DNA of 64,000 bases from positions 124,772 to 188,771 of the forward strand of contig NZ_BMVL01000008.1 of assembly GCF_014650695.1 (NCBI RefSeq). The letters run 5' to 3'. The notes beneath the pieces are model-generated. The model did not search any database, was not told where the DNA came from, and worked only from the letters and a program-made list of their open reading frames with translations. A program made the translations under genes and the position numbers. The DNA comes from Streptomyces avidinii. GTDB lineage: Bacteria > Actinomycetota > Actinomycetes > Streptomycetales > Streptomycetaceae. Positions 42,736-50,765 of this stretch are shown here, piece after piece (the first letter of the stretch is position 1; each line of letters starts with the position of its first letter).

Positions 42736-42914
42736 ACCTCACACCGTAGAGGGGCGCGACCGAGGGGATCGGCCAATTGGGCCGGTGTGTCGCGCGATCT
42801 CGCTGATATCACGGACTTTTTTTGTGATTCTTCGGATCAGGTTATGGGCGAATCGGTTACCCGAGGCCATTAATTCGAACAGATATTCGCTTATCGCGTC
42901 TCGACACGGCCCCG

Positions 42915-43535
42915 CTATTTCGGCGGAGACTGCGGCGGGGACTGCGAGTGCCGCACCCGGTGCCAGCGGCGCAGCAGCCCCTCCGGGACCTCCTCCACCG
43001 TGACCGCGTAGACGAGGTGGTCACGCCAGGCGCCGTCGATGTGCAGGTACCGCGGGCGCAGACCCTCCTCGCGCAGGCCCAGCTTCTCCACGACGCGCCG
43101 GCTCGGCGTGTTCTCGGGGCGGATGCACACCTCGATCCGGTGCAGGCCGACCTTCCCGAAGCAGTGGTCCACCGCCAGCGCGACCGCCGTCGGCATCACG
43201 CCGCGGCCCGCCACCTCGCGGTCCACCCAGTAGCCGATGTGGCCCGCGCACATCGAGCCCCAGGTGATCCCGGCGACCGTCAGCTGGCCCACCAGGCGGC
43301 CCTGGTACTCGATGACGAAGGGCAGCATCCGGCCCGCGTTCGCCTCCGCCCGCAGATGGCGGACCATCTGGCGGTACGTGGGCCGCTGGATCACCGGCCC
43401 CCACGGCGCGGGCGGCGGAATCGTGGCCTCCCACGGCCGGAGCCAGTCGCGATTGCGCCGGTTGACCTCGCGCCAGGCCTTCTGGTCCCGCAGCTTTATC
43501 GGCCGGAGCGTGACATCGCCGTCCGCCAGCACCAC
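42915..43535 (-). CDS. GNAT family N-acetyltransferase (RimJ/RimL-like)
   Basis: 206 aa. DVTLRPIKLRDQKAWREVNR at the start, HIGYWVDREVAGRGVMPTAV as the acetyl-CoA loop, and IEVCIRPENTPSRRVVEKLG with LREEG as the RimJ-type signature. Possibly modifies protein N-termini; substrate not known. Located between sepX/glpR and the moa genes, a conserved arrangement in Streptomyces. Confidence 0.87.
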   Translation of the reverse strand: MVLADGDVTLRPIKLRDQKAWREVNRRNRDWLRPWEATIPPPAPWGPVIQRPTYRQMVRHLRAEANAGRMLPFVIEYQGRLVGQLTVAGITWGSMCAGHIGYWVDREVAGRGVMPTAVALAVDHCFGKVGLHRIEVCIRPENTPSRRVVEKLGLREEGLRPRYLHIDGAWRDHLVYAVTVEEVPEGLLRRWHRVRHSQSPPQSPPK

Positions 43536-43552
43536 CGGCCAGGTCGGGCCGT

Positions 43553-44152
43553 TCAGCTCGTGCTCCCGGAGGGCGCCGCCGGTCTGGGGTGGTCGCCGCC
43601 CCGCAGCTGGTCGACCGCGTGCGGCAGGACGCGGGACAGGACGGCGAGCCCGTCGCGCACCCCGCCCGTCGAGCCGGGGAGGTTGACGACGATGGTGCGC
43701 CCGGCCACGCCCGCGAGGCCCCGGGACAGGGCCGCGGTCGGCACCTTCGCCAGGCCTTCGGCGCGGATGGCCTGCGGGATGCCCGGGATCTCGTAGTCCA
43801 GCACGCGCGCGGTGGCGTCCGGGGTGCGGTCGGTCGGCGAGATTCCGGTCCCGCCGGTGGTCAGGATGACGTCGTACCCGGCGGCCACGCCCTCGCGCAG
43901 CGCCTGCTCCACGGGATCGCCGTCCGGGACGACCCGCGGGCCGTCCACCGTGAAACCGAGCTGCTCCAGCGCCTCCGCGAGCAGGGGGCCGCCCTTGTCC
44001 GCGTACACGCCCTGCGAGGCCCGGTTGGAGGCCGTCACGACCAGGGCCCGGCCGAGCGGCTGCACCGGCGCCGCCGCCGCAGCCTCGCCGGGAGCGGCAT
44101 GGCTGTGGCTGTGGCTGTGGCTGTGCACTTCACCGCCGCGCGGGGCGTTCAC
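43553..44152 (-). CDS. Molybdenum cofactor biosynthesis protein MoaB/Mog
   Basis: 199 aa molybdopterin adenylyltransferase-type domain: ALVVTASNRASQG, VILTTGGTGISPTDRTPDA and IVVNLPGSTGGVRDGLAVL are the MPT-binding motifs. GTG at 44152 overlaps the moaC stop (GTGA). Residues 9-17 form an alternating HSHSHSHSH run, encoded by a CTGTGG-type hexanucleotide repeat on the other strand; it could bind metal and may vary in length between strains. Confidence 0.9.
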   Translation of the reverse strand: MNAPRGGEVHSHSHSHSHAAPGEAAAAAPVQPLGRALVVTASNRASQGVYADKGGPLLAEALEQLGFTVDGPRVVPDGDPVEQALREGVAAGYDVILTTGGTGISPTDRTPDATARVLDYEIPGIPQAIRAEGLAKVPTAALSRGLAGVAGRTIVVNLPGSTGGVRDGLAVLSRVLPHAVDQLRGGDHPRPAAPSGSTS

Positions 44153-44628
44153 GAGCGCGCCCAGTCGCCGGACTTGCCGCCGGTCTTCTCCTCCACCCGG
44201 ACGTCCGTGATGACGGCGCCCTTGTCGACCGCCTTCACCATGTCGATCACGGTGAGGCCGGCGACCGCGACGGCGGTCAGCGCCTCCATCTCGACGCCCG
44301 TGCGGTCGGTGGTCTTCACGGTGGCGAGGATCTCGACCGCGTCGTCGGCGACCCGCAGGTCGACCTTGACGCCGGAGACCGCCAGCGGGTGGCACAGCGG
44401 GATCAGGTCGGGCGTCTTCTTCGCGCCCATGATCCCGGCGATCCGCGCGGTGGCGAGGGCGTCGCCCTTGGGCACACCCTCGCCGCGCAGCAGCTCGATC
44501 ACCCGCGGGGCGACGAGTACGCGTCCGCTGGCCCGCGCCGTCCGGGTGGTGACGTCCTTCCCGGACACGTCGACCATCCGGGCCGCGCCGGCCTCGTCGA
44601 TGTGGGTGAGCCTGCTCTCGGTACTCAT
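44149..44628 (-). CDS. moaC: Cyclic pyranopterin monophosphate synthase
   Basis: 159 aa. Converts the MoaA product to cPMP, the first stable Moco intermediate. Motifs KKTPDLIPLCHPLAVSGV and TDRTGVEMEALTAVAVAGLT with MVKAVDKGA contain the catalytic Lys and Asp. ATG at 44628 (MSTESRLTHIDEAGAARM); earlier in-frame codons lack homology. Confidence 0.93.
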   Translation of the reverse strand: MSTESRLTHIDEAGAARMVDVSGKDVTTRTARASGRVLVAPRVIELLRGEGVPKGDALATARIAGIMGAKKTPDLIPLCHPLAVSGVKVDLRVADDAVEILATVKTTDRTGVEMEALTAVAVAGLTVIDMVKAVDKGAVITDVRVEEKTGGKSGDWARS

Positions 44629-44701
44629 TGCTGCGCCGCTCCGCTCTGGGCTCCCGAGGAGCCTGTGTGGTGCGACACACGCTACCCGCACCGGCAGTGC
44701 T

Positions 44702-46045
44702 TCAGCCGAGCAGGATCACTTCCAGCTCGCTCCCGGGCTCCACCGAGGTGACGTCCTCCGGTACGACCATCAGGGAGTCGGCGTGCGCCAGCGCGGCGAT
44801 CAGGTGGGAGCCCGATCCGCCGACCGGGCTGACCGTCCCGCTCTGCGCGTCGTACTTGCCGCGCAGGAACTGGCGGCGGCCAGCCGGGGAGCCCAGCGCC
44901 TTGTCGGCCGACAGCACCGCCCGCACGCTCGGCCGCCGCACCTCGGACTCCGGCAGCCCCATGAGGGCGCGGATCGCGGGGCGCACGAACAGCTCGAAGG
45001 AGACGTACGAGGACACCGGGTTGCCGGGCAGCGCCAGCAGCGGGGTGTGGTCCGGGCCGATCGAGCCGAAGCCCTGCGGCTTGCCGGGCTGCATGGCGAG
45101 CTTGCGGAAGTCGATCCCGCCGCCGTCGATGTCCTCACCCTCGTCGGACTGCCCGACGGAGGACAGCGCCTCCTTGACCACGTCGTACGCGCCGACGCTC
45201 ACGCCGCCCGTGGTGACCAGCAGGTCGGCCCGGATCAGCTGGTCCTCGATGGTGGAGCGCAGGGTGTCGGCGTCGTCCGCGACGGCGCCGACCCGGTAGG
45301 CGATGGCTCCGGCGTCCCGCGCGGCCGCGGCCAGCGCGAAGCTGTTGGAGTCGTAGATGGTGCCCGCGGTGAGCGCCTCGCCGGGCTGGACCAGCTCGCT
45401 GCCGGTGGACAGGACCACCACGCGGGGGCGCGGCCGTACCCGTACGGTGCCGCGCCCGATGGCGGCCAGCAGGGCGATCTGCGGCGGCCCGAGGACCGTA
45501 CCGGCCGCGAGGGCCAGGTCGCCGGCCTGTACGTCGCTGCCGCGCGCCCGGACGTGCTCGCGCGCCTCGGCGGCGCGGTGCACCCGTACCTCGCCGCTCG
45601 CGTGCTCGGGGGCGGCGCTGGCCGGGACCATCCCGGCGGCCGCGCCGCCGCCCGTACCGCCGTCGGTCCACTCGACCGGTACGACGGCTTCCGCGCCGGG
45701 CGGCAGCGGGGCGCCGGTCATGATCCGGGCAGCCTCGCCGGGGCCCACGGTGGGCAGCTCACCGCTGCCCGCCGCGACGTCCCCGACGACCGTCAGCACC
45801 GCGGGGAACTCCTCGCTCGCACCCTGGACATCGGCCGTGCGGACGGCATAGCCGTCCATGGAGCTGTTGTCGAAGGGCGGGAGGGCGACGGGCACGGTCA
45901 CGTCCTCGACCAGGACACAGCCCTGGGCGTCCAGCAGTTGGAGCTCGATGGGCTCCAACGGCCGGACGGCCGAGAGGACGTCCGCGAGGTGCTCGTCCAC
46001 GGACCACAGACGGTGGCCGGTGTCCTGCGGTGCGGAACTGCTCAA
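44702..46045 (-). CDS. glp: Gephyrin-like molybdotransferase Glp (MoeA family)
   Basis: 447 aa MoeA-like protein that inserts molybdate into molybdopterin; in actinobacteria Glp also pairs with GlpR/SepX in cell division. Features: PPFDNSSMDGYAVRTADVQ, DLALAAGTVLGPPQIALLAA, VLSTGSELVQPGE, VTTGGVSVGAYDVVKEAL and LPGNPVSSYVSFELFV. TTG at 46045 is the start, with GGAGGAG about 10 nt upstream overlapping the end of galU, so it is coupled to galU. Confidence 0.88.
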   Translation of the reverse strand: MSSSAPQDTGHRLWSVDEHLADVLSAVRPLEPIELQLLDAQGCVLVEDVTVPVALPPFDNSSMDGYAVRTADVQGASEEFPAVLTVVGDVAAGSGELPTVGPGEAARIMTGAPLPPGAEAVVPVEWTDGGTGGGAAAGMVPASAAPEHASGEVRVHRAAEAREHVRARGSDVQAGDLALAAGTVLGPPQIALLAAIGRGTVRVRPRPRVVVLSTGSELVQPGEALTAGTIYDSNSFALAAAARDAGAIAYRVGAVADDADTLRSTIEDQLIRADLLVTTGGVSVGAYDVVKEALSSVGQSDEGEDIDGGGIDFRKLAMQPGKPQGFGSIGPDHTPLLALPGNPVSSYVSFELFVRPAIRALMGLPESEVRRPSVRAVLSADKALGSPAGRRQFLRGKYDAQSGTVSPVGGSGSHLIAALAHADSLMVVPEDVTSVEPGSELEVILLG

Positions 46046-46049
46046 GGTG

Positions 46050-46952
46050 CTACATCTCCTCCGTGACGTAACGGTGAAGCCAGGTGCGGAACTCGGGGCC
46101 CAGGTCGTCGCGCTCGCACGCGAGGCGGACGATGGCCCGCAGGTAGTCGCCGCGGTCCCCGGTGTCGTAGCGACGGCCCCGGAAGACCACGCCGTGCACC
46201 GGACCACCGACGGTCTCGTCGGCGGCCAGCTTCTGCAGGGCGTCGGTGAGCTGGATCTCCCCACCGCGGCCCGGCTCGGTCTCCCGCAGTATGTCGAAGA
46301 TCGCGGGGTTGAGGACGTAGCGGCCGATAACTGCGTAATTGCTGGGGGCGTCCTGGGGGTCCGGCTTCTCGACGAGGCCGGTGATGCGGACCACGTCGTC
46401 CTCGTCCGTGGCCTCGACGGCGGCGCAGCCGTAGAGGTGGACGTTGGCCGGGTCGACCTCCATGAGTGCGATGACGGTGCCGCCGGTGCGGGCGTAGATG
46501 TCGGCCATCTGACGCAGCAGCGGGTCACGCGGGTCGATGAGGTCGTCGCCGAGCAGAACGGCGAAGGGCTCGCGGCCGACGTGCGGCTCGGCGCACAGCA
46601 CCGCGTGGCCAAGACCCCGCGGGTCGCCCTGGCGGACGTAGTGCATGGTGGCCAGGTCGCTGGATTCCTGGACCTTCTTCAGGCGGTCGTCGTCGCCCTT
46701 GGCGATGAGGGCCGACTCCAGCTCGTAATTCCGGTCGAAGTGGTCTTCCAGCGCACGCTTGTTACGCCCAGTGATCATGAGCACGTCGTCGAGCCCGGCG
46801 CCGACGGCCTCCTCCACCACGTACTGGATGGCCGGCTTGTCCACAACCGGGAGCATTTCCTTCGGGGTCGCCTTGGTCGCCGGGAGGAAGCGAGTACCGA
46901 GGCCAGCGGCCGGAATCACGGCCTTCTTGATCACGGGGTGCAACATAGTCAT
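46050..46952 (-). CDS. galU: UTP-glucose-1-phosphate uridylyltransferase
   Basis: 300 aa, makes UDP-glucose for wall and storage polysaccharides. N-terminal nucleotide loop AVIPAAGLGTRFLPATKATPK, then EMLPVVDKPAIQYVVEEAV, FAVLLGDDLID (metal-binding Asp) and VEKPDPQDAPSNYAVIGRYV. ATG at 46952 is followed two codons later by a second ATG. TATCGT ends about 8 nt before it on the minus strand, suggesting a near-leaderless transcript. Divergent from the cyclo-ligase gene. Confidence 0.93.
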   Translation of the reverse strand: MTMLHPVIKKAVIPAAGLGTRFLPATKATPKEMLPVVDKPAIQYVVEEAVGAGLDDVLMITGRNKRALEDHFDRNYELESALIAKGDDDRLKKVQESSDLATMHYVRQGDPRGLGHAVLCAEPHVGREPFAVLLGDDLIDPRDPLLRQMADIYARTGGTVIALMEVDPANVHLYGCAAVEATDEDDVVRITGLVEKPDPQDAPSNYAVIGRYVLNPAIFDILRETEPGRGGEIQLTDALQKLAADETVGGPVHGVVFRGRRYDTGDRGDYLRAIVRLACERDDLGPEFRTWLHRYVTEEM

Positions 46953-47013
46953 GCCCCGAACGATAGTGGCTTCTGTCGAACGCCAGACGAGATCGCGGCA
47001 GGTAGATGCTGAT

Positions 47014-47664
47014 ATGGACCCATTCGGAAGGATATTTGATTTCCTCGTGGCCGAGAACCCGCACACCGTCTCCGCCAAGGCCGGGCTGCGCCGAGAACTG
47101 CTCGCCGCACGCCGCGCCCTGTCCCCCGAGAACTGTCGTACGGCGGCCACCGCACTCGCCGTCCGGGCCTTCGAACTGCCCGAACTGGCCGATGCCCGCG
47201 CGGTGGCGGCGTACGTCTCGATCGGCACCGAGCCCGGCACCCGCGAGCTCCTCGACGCCCTGCGCGCGGCCGGCAAGCGGGTACTGCTCCCGCTGCTGCT
47301 GCCCGACAACGACCTCGACTGGGCGGCGTACGAAGGCCCCGACAACCTCGCCGAGGCCGCCCACCCGGGGAAGATGCGGCTGCTGGAGCCGACCGGCCCC
47401 GCGCTCGGACCGGACGCGGTCACCGGGGCCGACGCCGTACTGCTGCCCGGACTCGCGGTGGACGGCCGCGGCATGCGGCTGGGCCGCGGCGGGGGCAGTT
47501 ACGACCGGGTGCTGGAGCGGCTGGAGCGCGCCGGGGCGCATCCCGCGCTCGTCGTGCTCCTCTACGACGACGAGGTGGTCGCGCGGGTCCCGGAGGAACC
47601 GCACGACCACCCCGTGCAGGCGGTGGCGACCCCGTCAGGGGTGCGCCGCTTCAGCCGGACCTAG
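47014..47664 (+). CDS. 5-formyltetrahydrofolate cyclo-ligase
   Basis: 216 aa. Converts 5-formyl-THF to 5,10-methenyl-THF with ATP. KAGLRRELLAARRALSPENC at the N-terminus, VSIGTEPGTRELLDALRAAG, and the ATP motif MRLGRGGGSYDRVLERL are family hallmarks. ATG at 47014; the 3' end overlaps the convergent penicillin-acylase gene by 4 bp. Confidence 0.9.
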   Translation: MDPFGRIFDFLVAENPHTVSAKAGLRRELLAARRALSPENCRTAATALAVRAFELPELADARAVAAYVSIGTEPGTRELLDALRAAGKRVLLPLLLPDNDLDWAAYEGPDNLAEAAHPGKMRLLEPTGPALGPDAVTGADAVLLPGLAVDGRGMRLGRGGGSYDRVLERLERAGAHPALVVLLYDDEVVARVPEEPHDHPVQAVATPSGVRRFSRT

Positions 47665-50531
47665 GAACCCCCGGGCGTGAGGGTCAGGGTGTCGACCGTG
47701 GCCTTCTCGACGGCGTCCTTGCCGAAGGGCCACTCCAGCAGCTCGCCCTTGGCCCACATCGTCGTCTGGTCCGTGTAGTGCGCGTTGTACGCGTGCCCCG
47801 AGGCGCCCGTCAGGTTGATCCAGCGCGACTTGTCGAGCTCGTTGAGGTTCACGACCATCCGCATCGAGGGCACCCACGTGACCCCGTACCCGCTGGAGGC
47901 GTTCCAGCCGGTCGCGTTGACCGTGGCCTCGCCGCCGCCCAGGTTCCACGGGCCGCGGTTGAGGAGCCACTGCATGAAGCCGGGGCCCTCGGTGCCGATG
48001 GTCTGGTTCTTCAGCGTCAGCTGGTGCAGGCGGCCCCAGCTCCAGGTGGACTGGTCCTTGCCGAGCTTGGCGGTCAGCTCCCAGCGGGCGTCCGCCATGG
48101 CCCGCGCGAACAGCTCGTCGCGGGTGGTGGTGGCCGGCTTGTTCAGGCCCTTGGCGGGTGCGCTCCACCACGGCGACTTCTCGTCCTTGACCAGGCGGCG
48201 GACCACCTCGAACCAGCGGTCGCCGCCGTCGGGCTGCGCCGAGTCCGCGTCGCGGGTACCGCACTCGCGGACCGTCTTGGCGAGGTCGTCGGCCGGGCCG
48301 GTGCCGTTGCCGAGGACGTTCATGCAGCTGCCCTCGAGCCGCAGCTCCTTGGGCATCTTGTCGCCGAAGGACAGCTTCAGGATGTTGCGCCAGACCGCGT
48401 TGAAGTAGGCCGCGGCGGCCGAGTCGGACTCCTGGGTGTAGTTCCAGCCGTCCAGCAGCTTCTGCGCGGCGCGCACGCCCGGGTCCGAGATCTCGATCTT
48501 CGAGAGCATCGGGGTCAGCAGCGCGGCGATCTCGCTGCTGTTGTCCATCTGCATGGTGCGCATGTCGTCGGTCGAGATCCGGCCGCCGTCCTTGATCTTC
48601 GCCTCGATGAGGTCGTTGATCCGCTGGCTGCGGGCGCCGTAGCCCCAGTCGGTGGTCAGCAGGTACGGGTACTTGCCCGCGCCGGTCCCGGTCTCCACGA
48701 CGGCCTGGTTGGCGGTGACGATGTAGCCGCGGGACGGGTTGTAGTCCCAGGGCATCTCGTTCTGCGGGATGTAGCCGTCCTTGCCGTCCTTGCCGCCCTT
48801 CCAGGCGTACTTGGAGTCCCAGCCCGGGGTGGGCATCCGGCCGTCGCCCTGGCCGCGCACCGGGATGCGACCCGGAGCCTGGTAGCCGATGTTGCCCGCG
48901 GCGCCCTTGTTGTCGGCGTAGATCAGGTTCTGGGACGGCACGTCGAACTCGGCGGCGGCCGCCCGGAAGGCCGCGAAGTCCTTGGCCCGGTTGAGCTTGA
49001 AGACCGCGTCCATCGTCCTGCCCGGGTCCAGCGCCGTCCAGCGCAGGGCGACGGCGTACCCGTCACCGCGGTCGGGGGCGGCACTGGCGACGGGGGCGCG
49101 GGTGCCGACCGTGGCGAGCTCCTCGCTGCGGTCGGAGACGAGCGGGCCGTTGTTGGTGGTGCGGACGGTGATCTTCTTGCTGGCGCCGCCCGCGACCTTG
49201 ATGACCTCTTCACGGGTGGTGAAGGGCAGCACCCGGTTGTCGTAGACGTAGCCCTCGGGCTTGACCTGCTCCAGGTAGAGGTCGGTGACGTCGGCGCCGA
49301 GGTTGGTCATGCCCCAGGCGATGTCGGCGTTGTGGCCGATGACCACGCCGGGCATGCCGGAGAAGGTGTAGCCGGCCACGTCGTACTGGCACTGGGCCGA
49401 GACCGTGCGGCAGTGCAGGCCCATCTGGTACCAGACCGAGGGCAGCTGCGGGGACAGGTGCGGGTCGTTCGCGAGCAGCGGCTTGCCGGTGGTCGTGTAC
49501 TTGCCGGAGACGACCCAGGAGTTCGAGCCGATGCCGCTGCCGTTGGGGCCGAGGGTCGCCGGGACCTTGTCCAGGGTGTCGGCCAGTGCGGTCAGCTGGG
49601 TGCGCAGGCCCACGGTCGCGCCCTGGGCGGTGGCGTTGTCGGCGAGGCCGGTGCCGTTGCCGGTGGGGGTCACGGTCTGGGTCCCGACGGCGTTGCCGCT
49701 GCCGGATCCGGTCCCGGTGCCCGAGCCGCTGCCGGTCCCGGTGCCCGAGCCGCTGCCCGCGGCGCCGCCCTGCGGGGTGTACTTGCCGCCGTCGACCTTG
49801 CCGCCCTCGACGATCGGCTTGTTCCGGTCGAAGGGGTACGGCGGGTAGAGCTCGTCGATCTGCGCCTGCGAGAGCTTGGTCGCCATCAGGGCGCGGTCGA
49901 TCTCGTCCTGCATGTTGCCGCGCAGGTCCCACGCCATCGCCTTGAGCCAGGCCACCGAGTCCACCGGCGACCACTGCTCGGGCCGGTAGTCGTCGCTGAG
50001 CTTCAGGGCAGCGTGCTCGACGGAGAGGTCCTTGCCGGACTTCCCCTTCAGGTACGCGTTGACCCCGTCGGCGTAGGCCTGCAGATACTTCTTGGTCTCG
50101 GTCGACAGCTTGGTGTCGTACTCGGCCTGGGCGACCTGGCGCCAGCCCAGCGTGCGCAGGAAGGCGTCCGTCTCGACCTGGCCGGAGCCGAACATCTCGG
50201 AGAGCCGCCCGGACGTCATGTGACGTCGTACGTCCATCTCCCAGAAGCGGTCCTGCGCGTGCACGAAGCCCTGCGCACGGAAGAGGTCGTCGTCACTGTC
50301 CGCGTAGAGCTGGGGAATGCCTCGGGCGTCGCGCTTGACCTCGACGGTCCCGGTCAGGCCCGGCACCTTGAGGGAGCCGGTCGTCTGGGGGAAGGAGGCG
50401 CGCACGCCGTCCACGCTCCAGTACGCCCCGTAGCCGAGGCCCGCGACGAGAGCCAGGACCAGGACGAGCACGATCAGACGGGCGCGTCGTCCCTTCTTCT
50501 TGACGGGAGGAGCGGTTTCGTTGGCGGGCAT
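47661..50531 (-). CDS. Penicillin acylase family protein
   Basis: 956-aa Ntn-hydrolase precursor. N-terminal anchor (RARLIVLVLVLALVAGLGYG), alpha-subunit region (RDARGIPQLYADSDDDLFRA, GFVHAQDRFWEMD), a spacer and the beta subunit starting at the nucleophile Ser of GSNSWVVSG. The spacer before the cleavage site is replaced by a GSGTG/GSGSG low-complexity run with two copies of the GSGSGTGTG type. C-terminal RGPWNLGGGEATVNA and SGHAYNAHYTDQ are conserved. May act on acyl-homoserine lactones or lipopeptides. Single promoter region upstream at 50532-50760. Confidence 0.88.
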   Translation of the reverse strand: MPANETAPPVKKKGRRARLIVLVLVLALVAGLGYGAYWSVDGVRASFPQTTGSLKVPGLTGTVEVKRDARGIPQLYADSDDDLFRAQGFVHAQDRFWEMDVRRHMTSGRLSEMFGSGQVETDAFLRTLGWRQVAQAEYDTKLSTETKKYLQAYADGVNAYLKGKSGKDLSVEHAALKLSDDYRPEQWSPVDSVAWLKAMAWDLRGNMQDEIDRALMATKLSQAQIDELYPPYPFDRNKPIVEGGKVDGGKYTPQGGAAGSGSGTGTGSGSGTGTGSGSGNAVGTQTVTPTGNGTGLADNATAQGATVGLRTQLTALADTLDKVPATLGPNGSGIGSNSWVVSGKYTTTGKPLLANDPHLSPQLPSVWYQMGLHCRTVSAQCQYDVAGYTFSGMPGVVIGHNADIAWGMTNLGADVTDLYLEQVKPEGYVYDNRVLPFTTREEVIKVAGGASKKITVRTTNNGPLVSDRSEELATVGTRAPVASAAPDRGDGYAVALRWTALDPGRTMDAVFKLNRAKDFAAFRAAAAEFDVPSQNLIYADNKGAAGNIGYQAPGRIPVRGQGDGRMPTPGWDSKYAWKGGKDGKDGYIPQNEMPWDYNPSRGYIVTANQAVVETGTGAGKYPYLLTTDWGYGARSQRINDLIEAKIKDGGRISTDDMRTMQMDNSSEIAALLTPMLSKIEISDPGVRAAQKLLDGWNYTQESDSAAAAYFNAVWRNILKLSFGDKMPKELRLEGSCMNVLGNGTGPADDLAKTVRECGTRDADSAQPDGGDRWFEVVRRLVKDEKSPWWSAPAKGLNKPATTTRDELFARAMADARWELTAKLGKDQSTWSWGRLHQLTLKNQTIGTEGPGFMQWLLNRGPWNLGGGEATVNATGWNASSGYGVTWVPSMRMVVNLNELDKSRWINLTGASGHAYNAHYTDQTTMWAKGELLEWPFGKDAVEKATVDTLTLTPGGS

Positions 50532-50750
50532 CGCTGTCCTTAGAGGGGCAGGGTGGTCCTGGGAGTGCTGGGAGCAACCATAGGCGCAGGACCGACTTCG
50601 TTGATCCGCCAGGGGTGGAGCTGACGAGGACAGGGGCGAACAGGCGTTTCACAATGTGGTTATCGCGTAAAGGGCGCGTCAAAGATTAGGTAAGGTAACG
50701 AACTACTTGCCGAACTTGTCGCCCGGGAGGATGGGTCCACCGGGCGCATT

Positions 50751-50757
50751 GAGGAGG
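50751..50757 (+). promoter_or_regulatory. RBS deciding a CTG start for the antiporter
   Basis: GAGGAGG lies 8-9 nt before CTG at 50766, in frame with the antiporter. No ATG, GTG or TTG occurs in frame between the upstream TAA (50691) and GTG 50811. Confidence 0.6.
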
Positions 50758-50765
50758 GCCGCCCG

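Noticed and set aside
47661..50531. Start of an antibiotic biosynthetic cluster at the penicillin acylase or P450 genes
   Set aside because: Neighbours are housekeeping genes; no synthase, carrier-protein or tailoring gene set is present.
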